Shown: piece by piece, positions 1-10,613 of the stretch
Layout: every line of letters starts with the position of its first letter
Numbering within the stretch: position 1 is the stretch's first letter
Assembly (NCBI GenBank): GCA_036897095.1
Contig: JAYMSP010001334.1
Coordinates: 1 to 33,247, forward strand
Direction of reading: 5' to 3'
Length of the DNA: 33,247 nucleotides
DNA from: Plantago elongata
Taxonomy: Eukaryota > Streptophyta > Magnoliopsida > Lamiales > Plantaginaceae
The notes under the pieces: model-generated
Databases searched by the model: none
Told to the model about the DNA's origin: nothing
What the model saw: the letters and a program-made list of their open reading frames with translations, nothing else
Made by a program: the position numbers and the translations under genes

Positions 1-31
<31 letters not shown>
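1..31. repeat. (TA)n microsatellite at the window edge
   Basis: This is an uninterrupted run of TA dinucleotides that begins before the window, so its full length is unknown. It lies inside or at the edge of the MITE described separately. Confidence 0.9.
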
Positions 32-38
<7 letters not shown>

Positions 39-225
39 TTAGTAATTATTAATTTATGGTTCCGTTGGGACCAATGTATATACACTGGGATTCAAAAAAG
101 TTATTATCTTATTATTTTATCGATTGAGGTCCAATTTTGTACTGGTTCCAATTTGGGACCGGACAAATTATTAGTTTTATCGAAGTTATTAATTTATCGA
201 GTATTAATTTATAGAGGTTTTACTG
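1..225. mobile_element. 3' part of a pogo/Emigrant-like MITE (Tc1/mariner superfamily)
   Basis: The right edge reads ATAGAGGTTTTACTG followed by TA (226-227). Its reverse complement starts CAGTAAAACCTCTATAAATT, which matches my memory of the terminal inverted repeat of Arabidopsis Emigrant elements, which insert at TA. The interior is AT-rich and has two related blocks, one around 58-73 and one around 145-163 (GGTTCC...GGGACC). The window opens inside a (TA)n run (1-31), so the left terminus is outside or lost in the microsatellite. No transposase is visible. The family assignment rests on terminus similarity only. Confidence 0.55.
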
Positions 226-581
226 TACTATAGGTAAGATTTTTCTATAAATTAAAAAGATCTTGTTTCATGTAAAATCCGGTCAATATGGACTGGACAT
301 GCATGCGATTTTTGTGTAATCAGATCGGACCGATTTGTATATATGCGGACCAAAAAAGGCTGGAAAATACATAAACACACAAAAAAAAAAAACATTCATC
401 TATGTGTTTCTCTCTCAAATTCAACGTTCAATCGCATTTCTACTCTCGGATTTGCTGGATATTGCACGTTTCCACCTCGTTTTCATTTAATTTCAGCATA
501 CTAGCTTCCATGGAGATGAATCGGCTAAGAGCCATTACGTGTTTGTATGTTTTTGTGTGTGTTTCATTATTTGCAACTTAA

Positions 582-1078
582 CTTTCATGATTTGTTGTTT
601 AAAGATTCCAAATCTAGTTGCTAAGATATTCAAAACTTCAAATTCATAACAAAGGATAAGCTATCTCATCATATATGGACATTATTCCAAAAAATATGTT
701 CAGATGTGAAAAGTATATCATATCTGAACATCAAATTCGTACGCAGGTTTTTTGTTTTAACAATTGTTGTAACAGTTTTTAGCTTGTTGCATTTTTCGCT
801 TTGTTACAATTTAAAGATGTATTATTATATTTTTACGAGTCACTGTCATAGTTTTAAGCATCGATGTTATTGTATCCAGCTTGTGTACGTTTCGTTATTT
901 TCGATTCAATTTTCATGATTCGTTGCTTAAAATTTTCAGTTCCAATTACTATAATGTTCAAATCCACAAATTCAGAATGATGAAAAGTCTAGCTCGTCAG
1001 ATCTGAAAATCCTAATATGAGAATATGTTCAGATATGAAAATAAATATATCATACTTCAACACCAAATATGCCCACAA
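582..1078. repeat. Diverged tandem duplication, period about 330 bp
   Basis: The block at about 582-745 (TTTCATGATTTGTTGTTTAA, later AATATGTTCAGATGTGAAAA, then ACATCAAATTCG) recurs in the same order at about 911-1078 (TTTCATGATTCGTTGCTTAA, AATATGTTCAGATATGAAAA, ACACCAAATATG). The copies are clearly degenerate. There is no coding potential beyond short chance ORFs. The stretch 226-1240 otherwise shows only AT-rich sequence, with a leader-like region near 370-520 (an A-run, then a pyrimidine-rich tract ending TTTCAG) that I cannot tie to a gene. Confidence 0.6.
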
Positions 1079-1239
1079 TTTCACTTTCCTGACTATCAAG
1101 GTATCCCTATGAGTGTAAACTAAGCATTAACAAGAATTTTATCAACAAGGCAGTTTATGTTACATACAAGTATGCATTTTACAATTGTTGGCTCTTCTTT
1201 GCTATCGACATATCTGTAAACTACTAAACTCTAATGTTA

Positions 1240-1341
1240 ATCGACGCAAGGAGCTGGACTGCTGGACACACAGTACCTGAATACAAGCCCAGAGAATCGT
1301 TGCATTTCTTCAGTCGTTGGCTGGAAGGGAAACGCATATGA
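1240..1341 (+). pseudogene. Serine carboxypeptidase-like (SCPL) C-terminal fragment
   Basis: The plus-strand reading AGHTVPEYKPRES, then LHFFSRWLEGK and a TGA stop at 1339-1341, matches the C-terminal block of plant serine carboxypeptidase-like proteins. In the family this block carries the catalytic-triad histidine (GxGHTxPEYKP) and a closing aromatic/basic helix (FxRWxxG). Just upstream the family's GAG is interrupted: GCTGGACT is followed by GCTGGACA, an 8-bp near-duplication that shifts the frame between GGAGCTGGA and CACACAGTACC. I could not find the earlier exons with the nucleophile serine in the preceding 1.2 kb. I therefore read this as a relic of one terminal exon, not a working gene. 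SCPLs in general are secreted or vacuolar peptidases or acyltransferases; which clade this came from cannot be told. Confidence 0.7.
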
Positions 1342-2150
1342 TTAAAGGATAGTCAGATATTAAAGTATGCAGACATGAAGTCTCAATACATACATGCATG
1401 AATCTTGACATATGATGTCTGAAACAGAGAGACAAGTTAATGTCCGATATAAGTACCTAAGGTGACTAACGACTTTAATCAAAATGATTCTTAACCTTAT
1501 CTCGGCCACATCATTAACCACCACTGTCATCAATTCAACGAGTAATTTAAATTATTTACTCGCACTATCAGAATCAACTCAAGCTCAGTAGTTTAAAAGG
1601 CGATCTCAGAATCAACTTAACATGCAAGCGGAACTTTTTTATCCTTCCATATAGAACCTTTTTTAAAATTAAGACTCCCGCATGTTGTTAAAAGCTTCAG
1701 ACAGGTTAGGAAAACATAAACAAGTGAGATGGCAAGAGTAACATTACTCTGGTTCCTGATAAAAAAACATGGGAATTAATAGGACATACTGATAAATATA
1801 CTAAATAGGGATGACTTCTATTTAACAATCACGACTTCATCTACTATTGACTCTTGCATGTGAATTATGGTCTGGATCCGCTTGCACATAAACAACCAAC
1901 AAAAAAGAAAGATTGGAAAAATATGAAATGAACAAGGCAAGTGCCTAATTTCAATCGTTCATTTGAGCCTGAGCTATTAGCTTATATAGTACGGGACTAA
2001 CTACTAAGGGTAGACAAACCAGATTAAAGAAGTAAACTGAAAAAAGATGGAAAATGCAGATCCCTCTTATGAGATTAGTGTCCTCCAAGTAATTCATCAA
2101 GGATCGAGAAGCTCATCATTCTCCAGGAGGAGCTGGAAAAACTGATAATC
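1342..2150. other. Gene-free stretch
   Basis: No coding exon, RNA gene or clear repeat was recognised on either strand. It is AT-rich with scattered short ORFs only. It separates the SCPL relic from the DUF247 relic. Confidence 0.5.
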
Positions 2151-2188
2151 GGCCGTGTTCCAATGTTGCTGAGATATTCAGTGACTTG

Positions 2189-3229
2189 ATGTTCCTCGGG
2201 GTCAAATACGGAGAGTGCTGCCTCATATGAGGTCTAAACAGTCTCATCCAGATGTGTACAATCCTACTACACGGTGCACCACATTTGTCCATGCGGAGTT
2301 CTTCAAACAAAGGTGTCTTGATTGGGTCATATCACACAGCGATAACACCGAAAAGAACAAAATCTTCTACTACAACAAGGTTTTGGAGAGAATTGATGAT
2401 ATACGAGGTTGGTACGAAAAAGTTGAATTCAACAACGAGGACCTGGCATGGATGATGCTTCATGATGCTTGTTTATGTGCAAGTGGCATAGGAATATGTT
2501 GAGTACCTTACATGGTTACTTCGGCAACGGAACAGTTATCTTATTAATCATGATGTGAAGAAGTTTGAGAACCAGATTCCCTTTTGGTTTATCGACTTCT
2601 TATTGGTCATACAATCTGACAAACAAGATTCCTTGTATAAGACCTTGACGGGCCATCATGGATCACAACAACCTACTTCATAAACACCAATTTCGCTCCG
2701 TCACGAATCTGAAAGCCGAGGGCATCCATATCAAGAAAAGTCTAAATGGGAATAATGCTATTAGCTTTACTTCAATATATTATATGGACAACTATGTTTA
2801 CCTTTGTTAGTAATCTCTAACGACTTCTCTGTATTGCATGCCAATCTCATCGCCTACGAGATGTCTGCAACTAGTGATACCGAATGTGCAATGTCATTGT
2901 ATGCTTACTTGATGAAATCACTAATCCAGGGACCAAACGACGTGAAGTTGCTCAGAGAGAAAGGCATATTGGTTAATAACACAGGTAATGATGATGAAGT
3001 TGTCAAGATGTTTCATGACCTTGACACTTTTAGTTGGGAAAATATACATCTTTTCCAGGAATTAAAGTACAGTTTGGAGACATACTGCTCCAGCAGGTCT
3101 AACAAATGGAAGGCGGACCTGGTTCAGACTTACTTCGAAAATCCATGGAAAGTTATAGCTTTTCTTGCCGCTGTTGCCCTTCTGGGCTTAACTTGTGCCC
3201 AGACATACTTTGCAATCCACAAGCCATGA
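2189..3229 (+). pseudogene. DUF247 (UPF0481) family pseudogene
   Basis: Successive pieces of a DUF247 plant protein appear in order but in different frames. The first is an N-terminal motif, IRRVLPHMRSKQSHPDVYNP (about 2204-2263). Next comes a segment with WYEKVEFNNEDLAWMMLHDA ending at a TGA (2500-2502). A +1 shift then gives VKKFENQIPFWF (2501-2683), matching the family's conserved ENQIPF block. Another shifted piece, LKAEGIHIKKS (about 2709-2741), follows. A final open stretch (2804-3229) carries NLIAYEM, the DV/GI region and a C-terminal membrane helix (VIAFLAAVALLGLTCAQTYF). Intact members are usually 400-500 aa with one C-terminal transmembrane segment. At least three frame breaks, and the apparent loss of the block between YNP and the first long helix, argue for a dead gene. 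The molecular role of DUF247 is largely unknown; grass members sit at self-incompatibility loci. Confidence 0.8.
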
Positions 3230-3276
3230 TAGAAACCTGCTATCAGATCTTGATTTCGCGAAACAGTTGAGGGCGA

Positions 3277-3438
3277 GGGCTTAGTAATTGTTTACATGTG
3301 TGAGGGTTCAGTAATTGTTTACAGGCTGTGCCTATGATTTTCATTCATTTTGTTGTTTGCTCATAGGTAAGGGTTTAGTAATTGTTCAAAATCTTTGCCT
3401 ATGATTTTCATTCATTCTGTTGATTGCTCACAGATACC
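3277..3438. repeat. 67-bp tandem repeat (2 full copies plus a partial)
   Basis: Units at 3304-3370 and 3371-3438 both run GGGTT(C/T)AGTAATTGTT, then TGCCTATGATTTTCATTCAT, then TTGCTCA. A leading partial unit (GGGCTTAGTAATTGTTTACA) sits at 3277-3303. It lies just downstream of the DUF247 relic stop, in what would have been its 3' flank. The stretch 3439-4118 holds nothing else I recognise. Confidence 0.85.
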
Positions 3439-4118
3439 TACAGCCCCATACGGGTATTTAACTCAGCACCAGATGCCCATTTATTTCTGTGCAGTGTGCA
3501 CCATTGCATGTTAGAGCCTCACAATGGACACACTATCTGAAGAGGTATATCTAGGAACTTTTTTTATTTCAACACCTTACATCAGGTACAATTCACAGGC
3601 TAGCAGCAGTTTTGGTTTCATATGGGGCACAAGACAACAGTATCATCATTCAGAAACTGAAAAAGTAAATCGGGCAGTAACCATAACATACAGTGTACAG
3701 TGTACATGTATGAAGAAATCCAAAAAGAGAGTCATTTACACAAGCAGGCTCAGAGTACATGTATGAAGTACAACAAACTTTCTGTATGGGGAAGGAAAAA
3801 CTCTTTTCAGAGGTTTATAGTTGGGAAAATTGGAGATGATGTTTACTTGAGAATAGAGTAATGTCAAAATCCAGAAAGCACAGTGACAAAAAACAAGACG
3901 GAGTGCTGCAAATGACAATACCACACAAGAGAGAGAGTGGTCCTTTTACGCACTAATATCAGCTCGGCACCACCTCCCTGATCTACGATAGATACAACCG
4001 GGACCTAAATCTTTTTACACTTTGCTCACTTAGTAGAAGGAAGAAGAAATTGATAACTGAAACAGAAACCATAAAAAAGACTGAAATTACAGAGCTTGCA
4101 TACATTCACTTTGGCCTT

Positions 4119-6546
4119 CTACTTCCTGGACCTCAGCCCTCTAGCCACCGGCTTGTCTTCTTCACCAGGAACAAAACGTGGCAAGGTCACCATCGTATTT
4201 ACACGGGCCACACCTTCAAGAGCAGACCAATCTTTATCAGCTTCTGCATTTGTGTTCTCAGTGTCTGAGATTTCCTCATCATCGGAATCATTCTCTTTGG
4301 ATTTAATAGTAGAGAAACTGGACTCATCTGAATCGAGAAAGAGGCAGACAACTGCACAGTCATCAACCTTAGAAGTTGGGTACTTTGACTTCCATGCCTT
4401 CACTGCTGTCTGCACTAATGTCCGTGATGCATTTTCACGCTCAGAGCAAGAACTCACAATATCTACCACTTCCTCGTTTGAGAGGACATCCCAAATCTGG
4501 AACAAAACATACAAGGATAGGTGATTTACACATACACAGTTTGAGAATGTTTGGGTCATTGCCAACTTTCTAGTACCTTTTGAATGTTTAAAAAATAGGA
4601 GTACAACCATACAACAGTGCTTCTATTCAAGTAGATGCAGACGGGTAGGGTATATGGAAGAAAAAAAATGCAAGATAAGGGTAACAGTTGAAGCAATTTT
4701 CCAAATTGCACAAGGAAAGCAAATGGTCAAATTTCGGGACACTGTTTAATGTTTCCTAAAGAGTGCATATAAATGTTGGAAGGACAAAACTATTAAATCT
4801 GACAAACATAGCATTCCTTACCCCATCTGTTGCCAGGACAATGAACTCATCCTTATCGGTCAGACGTCTGTAGGAAATTTGTGGCACAGAGATCAAACCA
4901 AAATCCTTGAGGCAGAAGTCTCCAAATGCACGAGCCATTGCAAGGCCAGGAGAGTCACTGTTTGGGAGCCACACTCTTGCCACCTGAGGCTCATCATGAA
5001 GCGCAAAAACACGACCTCTACATTTACGAATTCTGGCTGCTTCCGCTATAAGATAGTAATGATATAATTAATCGATTGGTTCATAAAGAAATAGGTTAAT
5101 AAACTTTATTACTTATTTTTATTCAACATTGAGGATCAATAGCTATAGGGAAAAGGCTGCAGGTGTTTTCATAAATTCATCACAGATGACTAATGGGAGT
5201 CTGCCCAAAATAATTTATAGAGATCAGTGCCCACACAATAGAGGATTCATCCAGCAAAACTTAATATCATGCATCGTCCAGCTTTATAACAAAATTGAAG
5301 AAACAGACCTTCATTATCTTTGATTCTCCATACATTATGTTCAGAGGGATTAAGAGGGAGAGTCTATACCTGGAAGATTAGGCTTTAGATCCACAGTCAG
5401 CTGGACGGCGGTAAGCAAATTCTTCTCATCTCGTGTACCCAGTACTGCTCTCGAGTCCCCAATATTTCCAAGTATAAGATCCCAACCCTAATTCAGAAGA
5501 TGGTAAGGTTTCTATGACATTCACAATATCACCAAGCATCACTAGTTAAATTTATAGATACCTGTTTAACCAGAGTCACAGCTGTTGTGCCACTGCAGAA
5601 TGTATCGATGTTTGAACTCATTTTTAACTCCCTGTCCATGATCTTGAAAGCCTTCAAAAAGGAGTCTTTGAGTGTATAAAAGATCTCTGGAAGCTTTCCA
5701 TTTTCCTCAACAGCCACAGCAGCTCTAGGTTCCTCCCCAGCAGGTAAAACGGAAGCATCTTCTGAGAAACAACTTCCTGTGGTTTTCAAATTGACCTCCC
5801 TGAGCACCTCATCACTCTTTGTACTGATTTCCCAGTTAGCACTGAGTTTCAACGGAAGGGCATCTCTAACTCGCTTTGCTACCAGATGACCGTATGGACC
5901 ATGACCATCAAAGACACCACAGAAAACTGTGTCTGTTCTTGAGCCAAAATTCTGGAAATTCCAGTTCATAAGACTTAGCTAAAGAAAGTCTCACATGCAT
6001 TTTTTTAGAACAGCAATGCTGATAGGGCAATGAGAAGACATTTTCCAACAGATAAAAAGTGGAGACTTTCAAATGAAAGTCTACTCATGCAAACATAATG
6101 GCAGTCCAGGACACCAAACAAAAGGATCACTAGTGAACGCTTAATTCAGCAAATACGAAACACCACCATTGAACTGGTAAAGCAGAAAGAACTACCACAT
6201 AGCTACAAAATATTACAATGTAGAGACACAAAATAAGCTGATGAGTTTCAACGCAGACAAGATGTGTTGATTTTAAGTAAGTTCAAATCATGATGGGAGA
6301 GTAGGAACAAACCTCCCAAACGATCATGGCATCTTGATTGGTCCCTTTCTTGCCTTGCTGGGAAAAGAGGGAAGCATTATCAGTCGATCCATTCAAGAAC
6401 ATGCGTCCCGGAATCCTGTGCAGTTGATCCTCTCTCCTATCGAAGGATGAATTCCGTGATCCCTGCCTCCTCACCCCCTTCCTCCTGAACCCAAGGGGAG
6501 AGCCAGGCAGAGGGCTCCTGCTTTCAGTAGAGAAGCAGGACCCCAT
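4119..6546 (-). CDS. Clade-E protein phosphatase 2C (PP2C), five exons, 447 aa
   Basis: A Mg/Mn-dependent Ser/Thr phosphatase. Coding exons on the minus strand are 6546-6313, 5951-5562, 5487-5370, 5045-4822 and 4496-4119. They join in frame to 448 codons including the TAG, and all introns are GT-AG. The start is set at MGSCFS, not at an upstream in-frame Met, because G2 with C4 and S6 is an N-myristoylation/palmitoylation-type N-terminus. That start predicts plasma-membrane association, as reported for related Arabidopsis PP2Cs. Catalytic motifs in order are GTNQDAMIVWE across the exon 1/2 junction, VFDGHG (D93), GDSRAVLG, MARAFGDFCLK and LATDGIWDVLSNEEVV, the last created by the exon 4/5 junction. 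The acidic C-terminal tail ends in RGLRSRK. All metal-binding aspartates expected in the family appear present. Nothing suggests inactivity. The exact orthologue is not assigned. Confidence 0.93.
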
Positions 6547-7660
6547 CCTCAGGGCCCTGATTACGTTAAGTACGCACTCCAGACCAACTAAATGGTCGGA
6601 CCCCCTATTTTCTGTAATTGGATCCGTCACGACAAACTGTAACGAAACCTCCCAAAGGGCCACCTATGAACTCTTACCTTCTATATGAACAACCTAATGA
6701 AGCAGAAGATTCAACACCTGATCTGATAAGTTCTGATTAATGGGATGAAATCCCCTTCCCCAAACTACTTATCCCACAAACTTGACCTTTATACCAAGAA
6801 AAGCCACCCTCTCTAACCCGCAAAGGTGTACAAGAATAAGCTTTTCCAACAAGACCCTATAGAAGAAATGAATCAAAACACCCTTATTCTAAACAGTTTC
6901 CTCCAACAAGAAGCAGGAATCAGAAACTTACACAAAAACACGCCTTTAACATTCAACCAACCTAAACAATGGTGTGAACTGATAACAAAATTAGGCAAAA
7001 AGGCTAAAAGTCGCAGATCTAGGAGAAAAAAAACTTGGACCTTTTGTTATTGAATACAATACGAAAACCAATGAGAGGCAATTAGAATAATCACCACTAA
7101 GCAAAAGACTCAAAAAAGGCAAAATATCCAGCAAGCGAATCGAATAGAGGAGCCCCACGAATCAGGCCCAAGAATCCAAGAAATCAAAAACCCGAAATCA
7201 GCAGAGCTCCAATTTCAGCTTCCCTGCAGAAATCGAAAAGGCAAATGATCAGAAAGAAAAGAGGGTAAATAAGAAAGATGAAAGAAAATCGCCAGAATAT
7301 ACCTTTTTCTTGGAACAGGAAGTGAGAAGGAAAGAGAGAAGCTTTGGGTTGATTTGTTGTCAAATGTCATAATAGACCACCGTATCCATCCCTTTCCAGA
7401 ACACCTCGGATTTGTATGCATACATCTTGGAAGACCGAGGTAAAACAATAACAAAAATACTGTACTTCCTCCTAGGTAAAATTGATAAAGGAGACAACTT
7501 TATGGATTAAAAATTCGTAATCGTGAATGAGGTTTTCAATTGTTTATGAATTGATGATGACAATAATGGTGGGATTTGTTTTGGAGGAAGGGAAGAAGAT
7601 TAATGGCAATGGATAAGCTCACCTATCTTTGCGGGTCTGTGGAGTGTGGATTATATATGT
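6547..7660 (-). promoter_or_regulatory. Leader and promoter region of the PP2C gene
   Basis: There is no other gene here. A TATA-like TATATAAT on the minus strand (7650-7657) and a purine/pyrimidine-rich stretch (about 7200-7450) fit a transcript starting near 7.62 kb. AAAAAG|GTATATTC on the minus strand near 7301 is a good donor for a leader intron. The matching acceptor upstream of the ATG is ambiguous: several CAG and a second donor-like AAG|GTAAGAG occur at 6675-6720. The leader is therefore probably spliced, but its structure is inference. Confidence 0.4.
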
Positions 7661-7748
7661 ATATCATCGCAAACAGGCAAAGCCTCTTCTTTTATTAAAG
7701 ACGAGATCTAAATAAATAACCTGCCTTTGTTTTGTTTAGGAGATATAC

Positions 7749-7768
7749 ATGATGATGATCATCATCAT
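7749..7768. repeat. 20-bp perfect palindrome
   Basis: ATGATGATGATCATCATCAT reads identically on both strands. It is built from an ATG triplet run flipping to ATC/CAT, so it may be simple-sequence drift and not a protein-binding site. It lies about 100 bp upstream of the presumed PP2C promoter. Confidence 0.8.
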
Positions 7769-8109
7769 CAAGCATATTTTTGTATAACAATTTAGTGATA
7801 AAATATGATTAGATTCACATTTAATGTACTTAGTTTAGCTGCATAATAAATATAAATAATAAATAAATTATATTATTAATAATGTGATATGAATCACGTT
7901 CTATAGTTTTAACAAGATACGATCAGTTAAAAATTATGATCATAACTTAGGAACAAACTCAATAAGTACATCGTATGTCAATTTTAACGATATTATTGCA
8001 TTTTTTCTTTTGTGTATTTATGTTAAGATTTTAAGTTGCTCTTTCGAGTAATTTGTTGTTTTTTTTTAATTTATAGCTCAAACTTGAGGTTTTTTTTCTT
8101 TTTTAAACG

Positions 8110-8220
8110 CCTAAGGTGACTCGGATCCTTAACCTATTGGTTGGAGATGTAACGTCTTATTAGAGTTGCGCTTCGTTGTCAGTTCAAACTCGAGTTTGTT
8201 TCGCTCAAATGAATTGAGAT
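8110..8220 (+). mobile_element. Possible tRNA-derived SINE remnant
   Basis: TAACCTATTGGTTGGAGATG (about 8139) resembles an internal pol III A box as found in plant SINEs. GTCAGTTCAAACTCG (about 8179) resembles a B box about 40 bp later. No clear poly-A tail or target duplication was found. This is a weak call from motif shape and spacing only. Confidence 0.3.
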
Positions 8221-8293
8221 AGCATGTGTTTGGTTAATGAATTCGAGTTAAATTCAAATTCAAATACTATTAAAGACGTGTTTGAAATGAGAA

Positions 8294-8366
8294 GTTTTGC
8301 ACTAATAGCACTATCTCTGGCCTCCGGCTCCTTGGTACCTTTGATGCATCAAAGGTGTAGTGCAAG
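8294..8366. repeat. Compound inverted repeat with a 20-bp perfect palindrome core
   Basis: ACCTTTGATGCATCAAAGGT (8337-8356) is a perfect palindrome. It is flanked by a second inverted pair, TTGCACTA (about 8297) and TAGTGCAA (about 8358). Together they could fold into a hairpin or mark the junction of an inserted element. No gene is adjacent. Confidence 0.7.
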
Positions 8367-8415
8367 AAGTAGAACTCCATAGTTGGGTTTTTTCAGCTTT
8401 TGACAAGAAAAACGA

Positions 8416-8530
8416 AGGGTAAAAGCATCTGTAGGTAGGAGGACACCCTGTAATCATGAGGTTACGGGTTTAATTCTTCGAAATGAGTGAAATATTTATT
8501 CAACAGAATATTGTAAGTATAATATAGTAT
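8416..8530 (+). mobile_element. tRNA-derived SINE-like element
   Basis: AAGCATCTGTAGGTAGGAGG followed by CACCCTGTAATCATGAGGTT and ACGGGTTTAATTCTTCG has the layout of plant tRNA-derived SINE heads, with a degenerate A box, then a spacer, then a B box of the GGTTCRANNC type. The downstream part is AT-rich (ATTTATTCAACAGAATATTG). The 3' end and target-site duplication are not resolved. Confidence 0.4.
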
Positions 8531-9132
8531 CTAAAAAACAAGAAAAAGAAAGGAGGAATATATGTATAGAAACGAAGAAGAAAAACCCCTTAATAGTGTG
8601 AAAAGATCAAACTTGTATGTACATGTTTTAATTATGAAGGGAGTGCAAATTGTTATCCATTCCTCCTAAGAAAAATTGTTCTAGTCCACAATAAATTGAG
8701 ACAATTTTGAACAATATACTATAAGTTTGAAGTCCAATCAAAATATCTTGATTGATGGTGTTTAATGGAAAAGGAATCCAATCTTAATATATATACTTCA
8801 ATATATAGCGCGGCATCTGAAAATTGACCAGAGGACGACAAATGCATGGTGAATATAAAATTTTGGACGGAAAACGAAATTATTTTCCTAGTAATTGCTG
8901 ATGTCCACAATATTATGTTTTTATAGTATTAAAATGAAAGGTAGGGATGACTTTATGTTACTGAATATTTGATAAATATGATGAGTTGTTACTTGTTAGC
9001 ACTTGTCATATCCTTCGTTTTTAGAGTAAAAAATATGTCACTTTTGAGTTTTGGCCCTTATATTATTAGTTACTTTTGAATCTCATAAAAATATCTTTCG
9101 GGGTTGGTTAGAATTAAAATTTAAAATATTAA
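8531..9132. other. Gene-free AT-rich spacer
   Basis: No exon, RNA gene or repeat was recognised here; only short chance ORFs are present. Confidence 0.5.
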
Positions 9133-9386
9133 GATGTCGATTGGAGTAGCATTTAAATGTCCATTTGAATGTTACTTGGAGATTTTGTGTTTGTTATAGC
9201 ATTTAAATGTCGAAAATTAAAATGGCTCTACAGTATCAACATTTTTCTCTACCTATATAACAAAACTATAATACCATATCCAATTACAATTTTATACCAA
9301 ACACAATTTTAACAATCTCACTACAATTTCGATCACTATTCAGACATTTAAATCGGGACATTTAAATCGCATGCCAATCAGCCCCT
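9133..9386. mobile_element. Probable non-autonomous MITE with diverged inverted ends
   Basis: The left end, GATGTCGATTGGAGTAGCAT then TTAAATGTCC, pairs imperfectly with the reverse complement of the right end, AGGGGCTGATTGGCATGCGA then TTTAAATGTCCCG. The ATTTAAATGTC core occurs four times in total, two copies near the left in one orientation and two near the right inverted. Length is about 250 bp with no coding content. Target duplication is not clear and the superfamily is undecided. Confidence 0.5.
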
Positions 9387-10492
9387 AATTCTTCGAAAAG
9401 AATTCGATAACGAAATTACATGCATAATGTATACATAATACAATCCTTGTAAATAAGTTAAATTATGTTTTAACATAAATCCATGGGGTTTGTAATTAGA
9501 TAAATGTTTAACCTCTAAATAGTATTTCCGATAAGTTTTAAGAGAAGATATAAGAATTTAAGGGAAATGTAAATGAAATAAAAAGGAGATTGAATAAAGT
9601 ATATAAAATGTAATATTCGATCAAAACTTGAGAATAATACTGATACCAATTAGGTGTACATTTATTCTAGAGAATTCATCTATAATAATTTTAGAGTTAA
9701 ACGTCTACTTTAAAGTAAGTCTTTCAATTTTCGTACGAGTAAAGATAAAAGTGCGTAAGAAACAACTTTGTGTCGTTACACGGGAACTAACCCAGAGAAA
9801 TGTTAATGATAACCACACCGAAATAAAGGACCAATTCAGCTCGATCAGACAGGATTGTTAAATTATTTGTGTGAATACATAGTGCCACGGCAGCACTTAT
9901 CCATTAAGTCCATATTTAAAACACATTTTTGGGCACTCAGGCCACTTGCCTTCGGATAGCAGTTGGACCGACGGGACCGTCCAGTCGAATCATGTATGTT
10001 TGTGAAACGTATGCCGCTTTCTGGATCGAATCGATCAACAACTTATGGGCCAGGCTAATATGATAAACATTAAGTCAATTTTCTCAACAATTTAGTTGTA
10101 TACTTGGTTCTAACTTCATAACCTACAAGTCTTTTCCACTTTTAACTCAACTTCATTTCATTTATGTGGTTATCGCGACTCGATTTGATTATAACTAGTG
10201 TAATGAATGAATGAATGTTTCGGAACTATGTTTAATTATATGGTTGATTTCGAAGTTAACTTCTACTATTGTTCTGTATAGCATGACTTAACAAACTCGT
10301 AAGATATAAAATGTACGTATTAGTATATAATATTCCACGAGGGGAAAGAGTAAATCTAGTTGCCCTAATAGTTGTCGATTATGATAGTGTGTTAGAAATA
10401 ATATATGATTAAAAGTGTTATATCTTTTATTTAGTACTAACATTTATACTTATAAAATCTATAAACTTATATATTTTATCAAATCTATAAAT
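9387..10492. other. Gene-free AT-rich spacer
   Basis: No supported gene lies here. A 77-codon ORF (9628-9861) has no recognisable domain and looks like chance. A locally GC-richer patch (about 9935-10000, around GACCGACGGGACCGTCC) stands out but I do not recognise it. Confidence 0.45.
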
Positions 10493-10495
10493 TTA

Positions 10496-10613
10496 GGATG
10501 CGTTCTCTTCAACTAAAAGTCACTTCAGTTCAATTCAGTTCAGTTCGACTTAGTTATAATTTGTACTTTACTTCAATCCAGTTCATTAAATTTTAGTTGA
10601 AGAAAACCCAACC
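10496..10613. mobile_element. Tourist-like (PIF/Harbinger) MITE, 118 bp, TTA target duplication
   Basis: The left terminus is GGATGCGTTCTCTTCAACTA(AAA). The right terminus, reverse-complemented, is GGTTGGGTTTTCTTCAACTA(AAA). These form 23-bp terminal inverted repeats with three mismatches. The element is flanked by TTA at 10493-10495 and TTA at 10614-10616, the 3-bp target duplication typical of PIF/Harbinger elements. The interior consists of TTCAGTTCAATTCAGTTCAG-type simple motifs. A second, decayed copy of the same family lies in reverse orientation at 17557-17705. Confidence 0.8.

Noticed and set aside
1247-1323. Minus-strand candidate last exon after a CCCTTCCAG acceptor
   Set aside because: The same bases on the plus strand encode the recognisable SCPL motif GHTVPEYKPRES; the minus reading matches no family.
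2116-2310. Minus-strand reading frames across the DUF247 N-terminal region that look coding-like in two frames
   Set aside because: No family is recognised, the frames end quickly in stops, and the plus strand carries an ordered DUF247 series, so these are taken as antisense shadows.
4096-4524. 142-codon plus-strand ORF
   Set aside because: It is antisense to the last PP2C exon and its serine-rich composition mirrors the acidic PP2C tail.
9628-9861. 77-codon plus-strand ORF in the spacer
   Set aside because: It has no start context, no domain, and AT-driven composition, with no neighbouring promoter.
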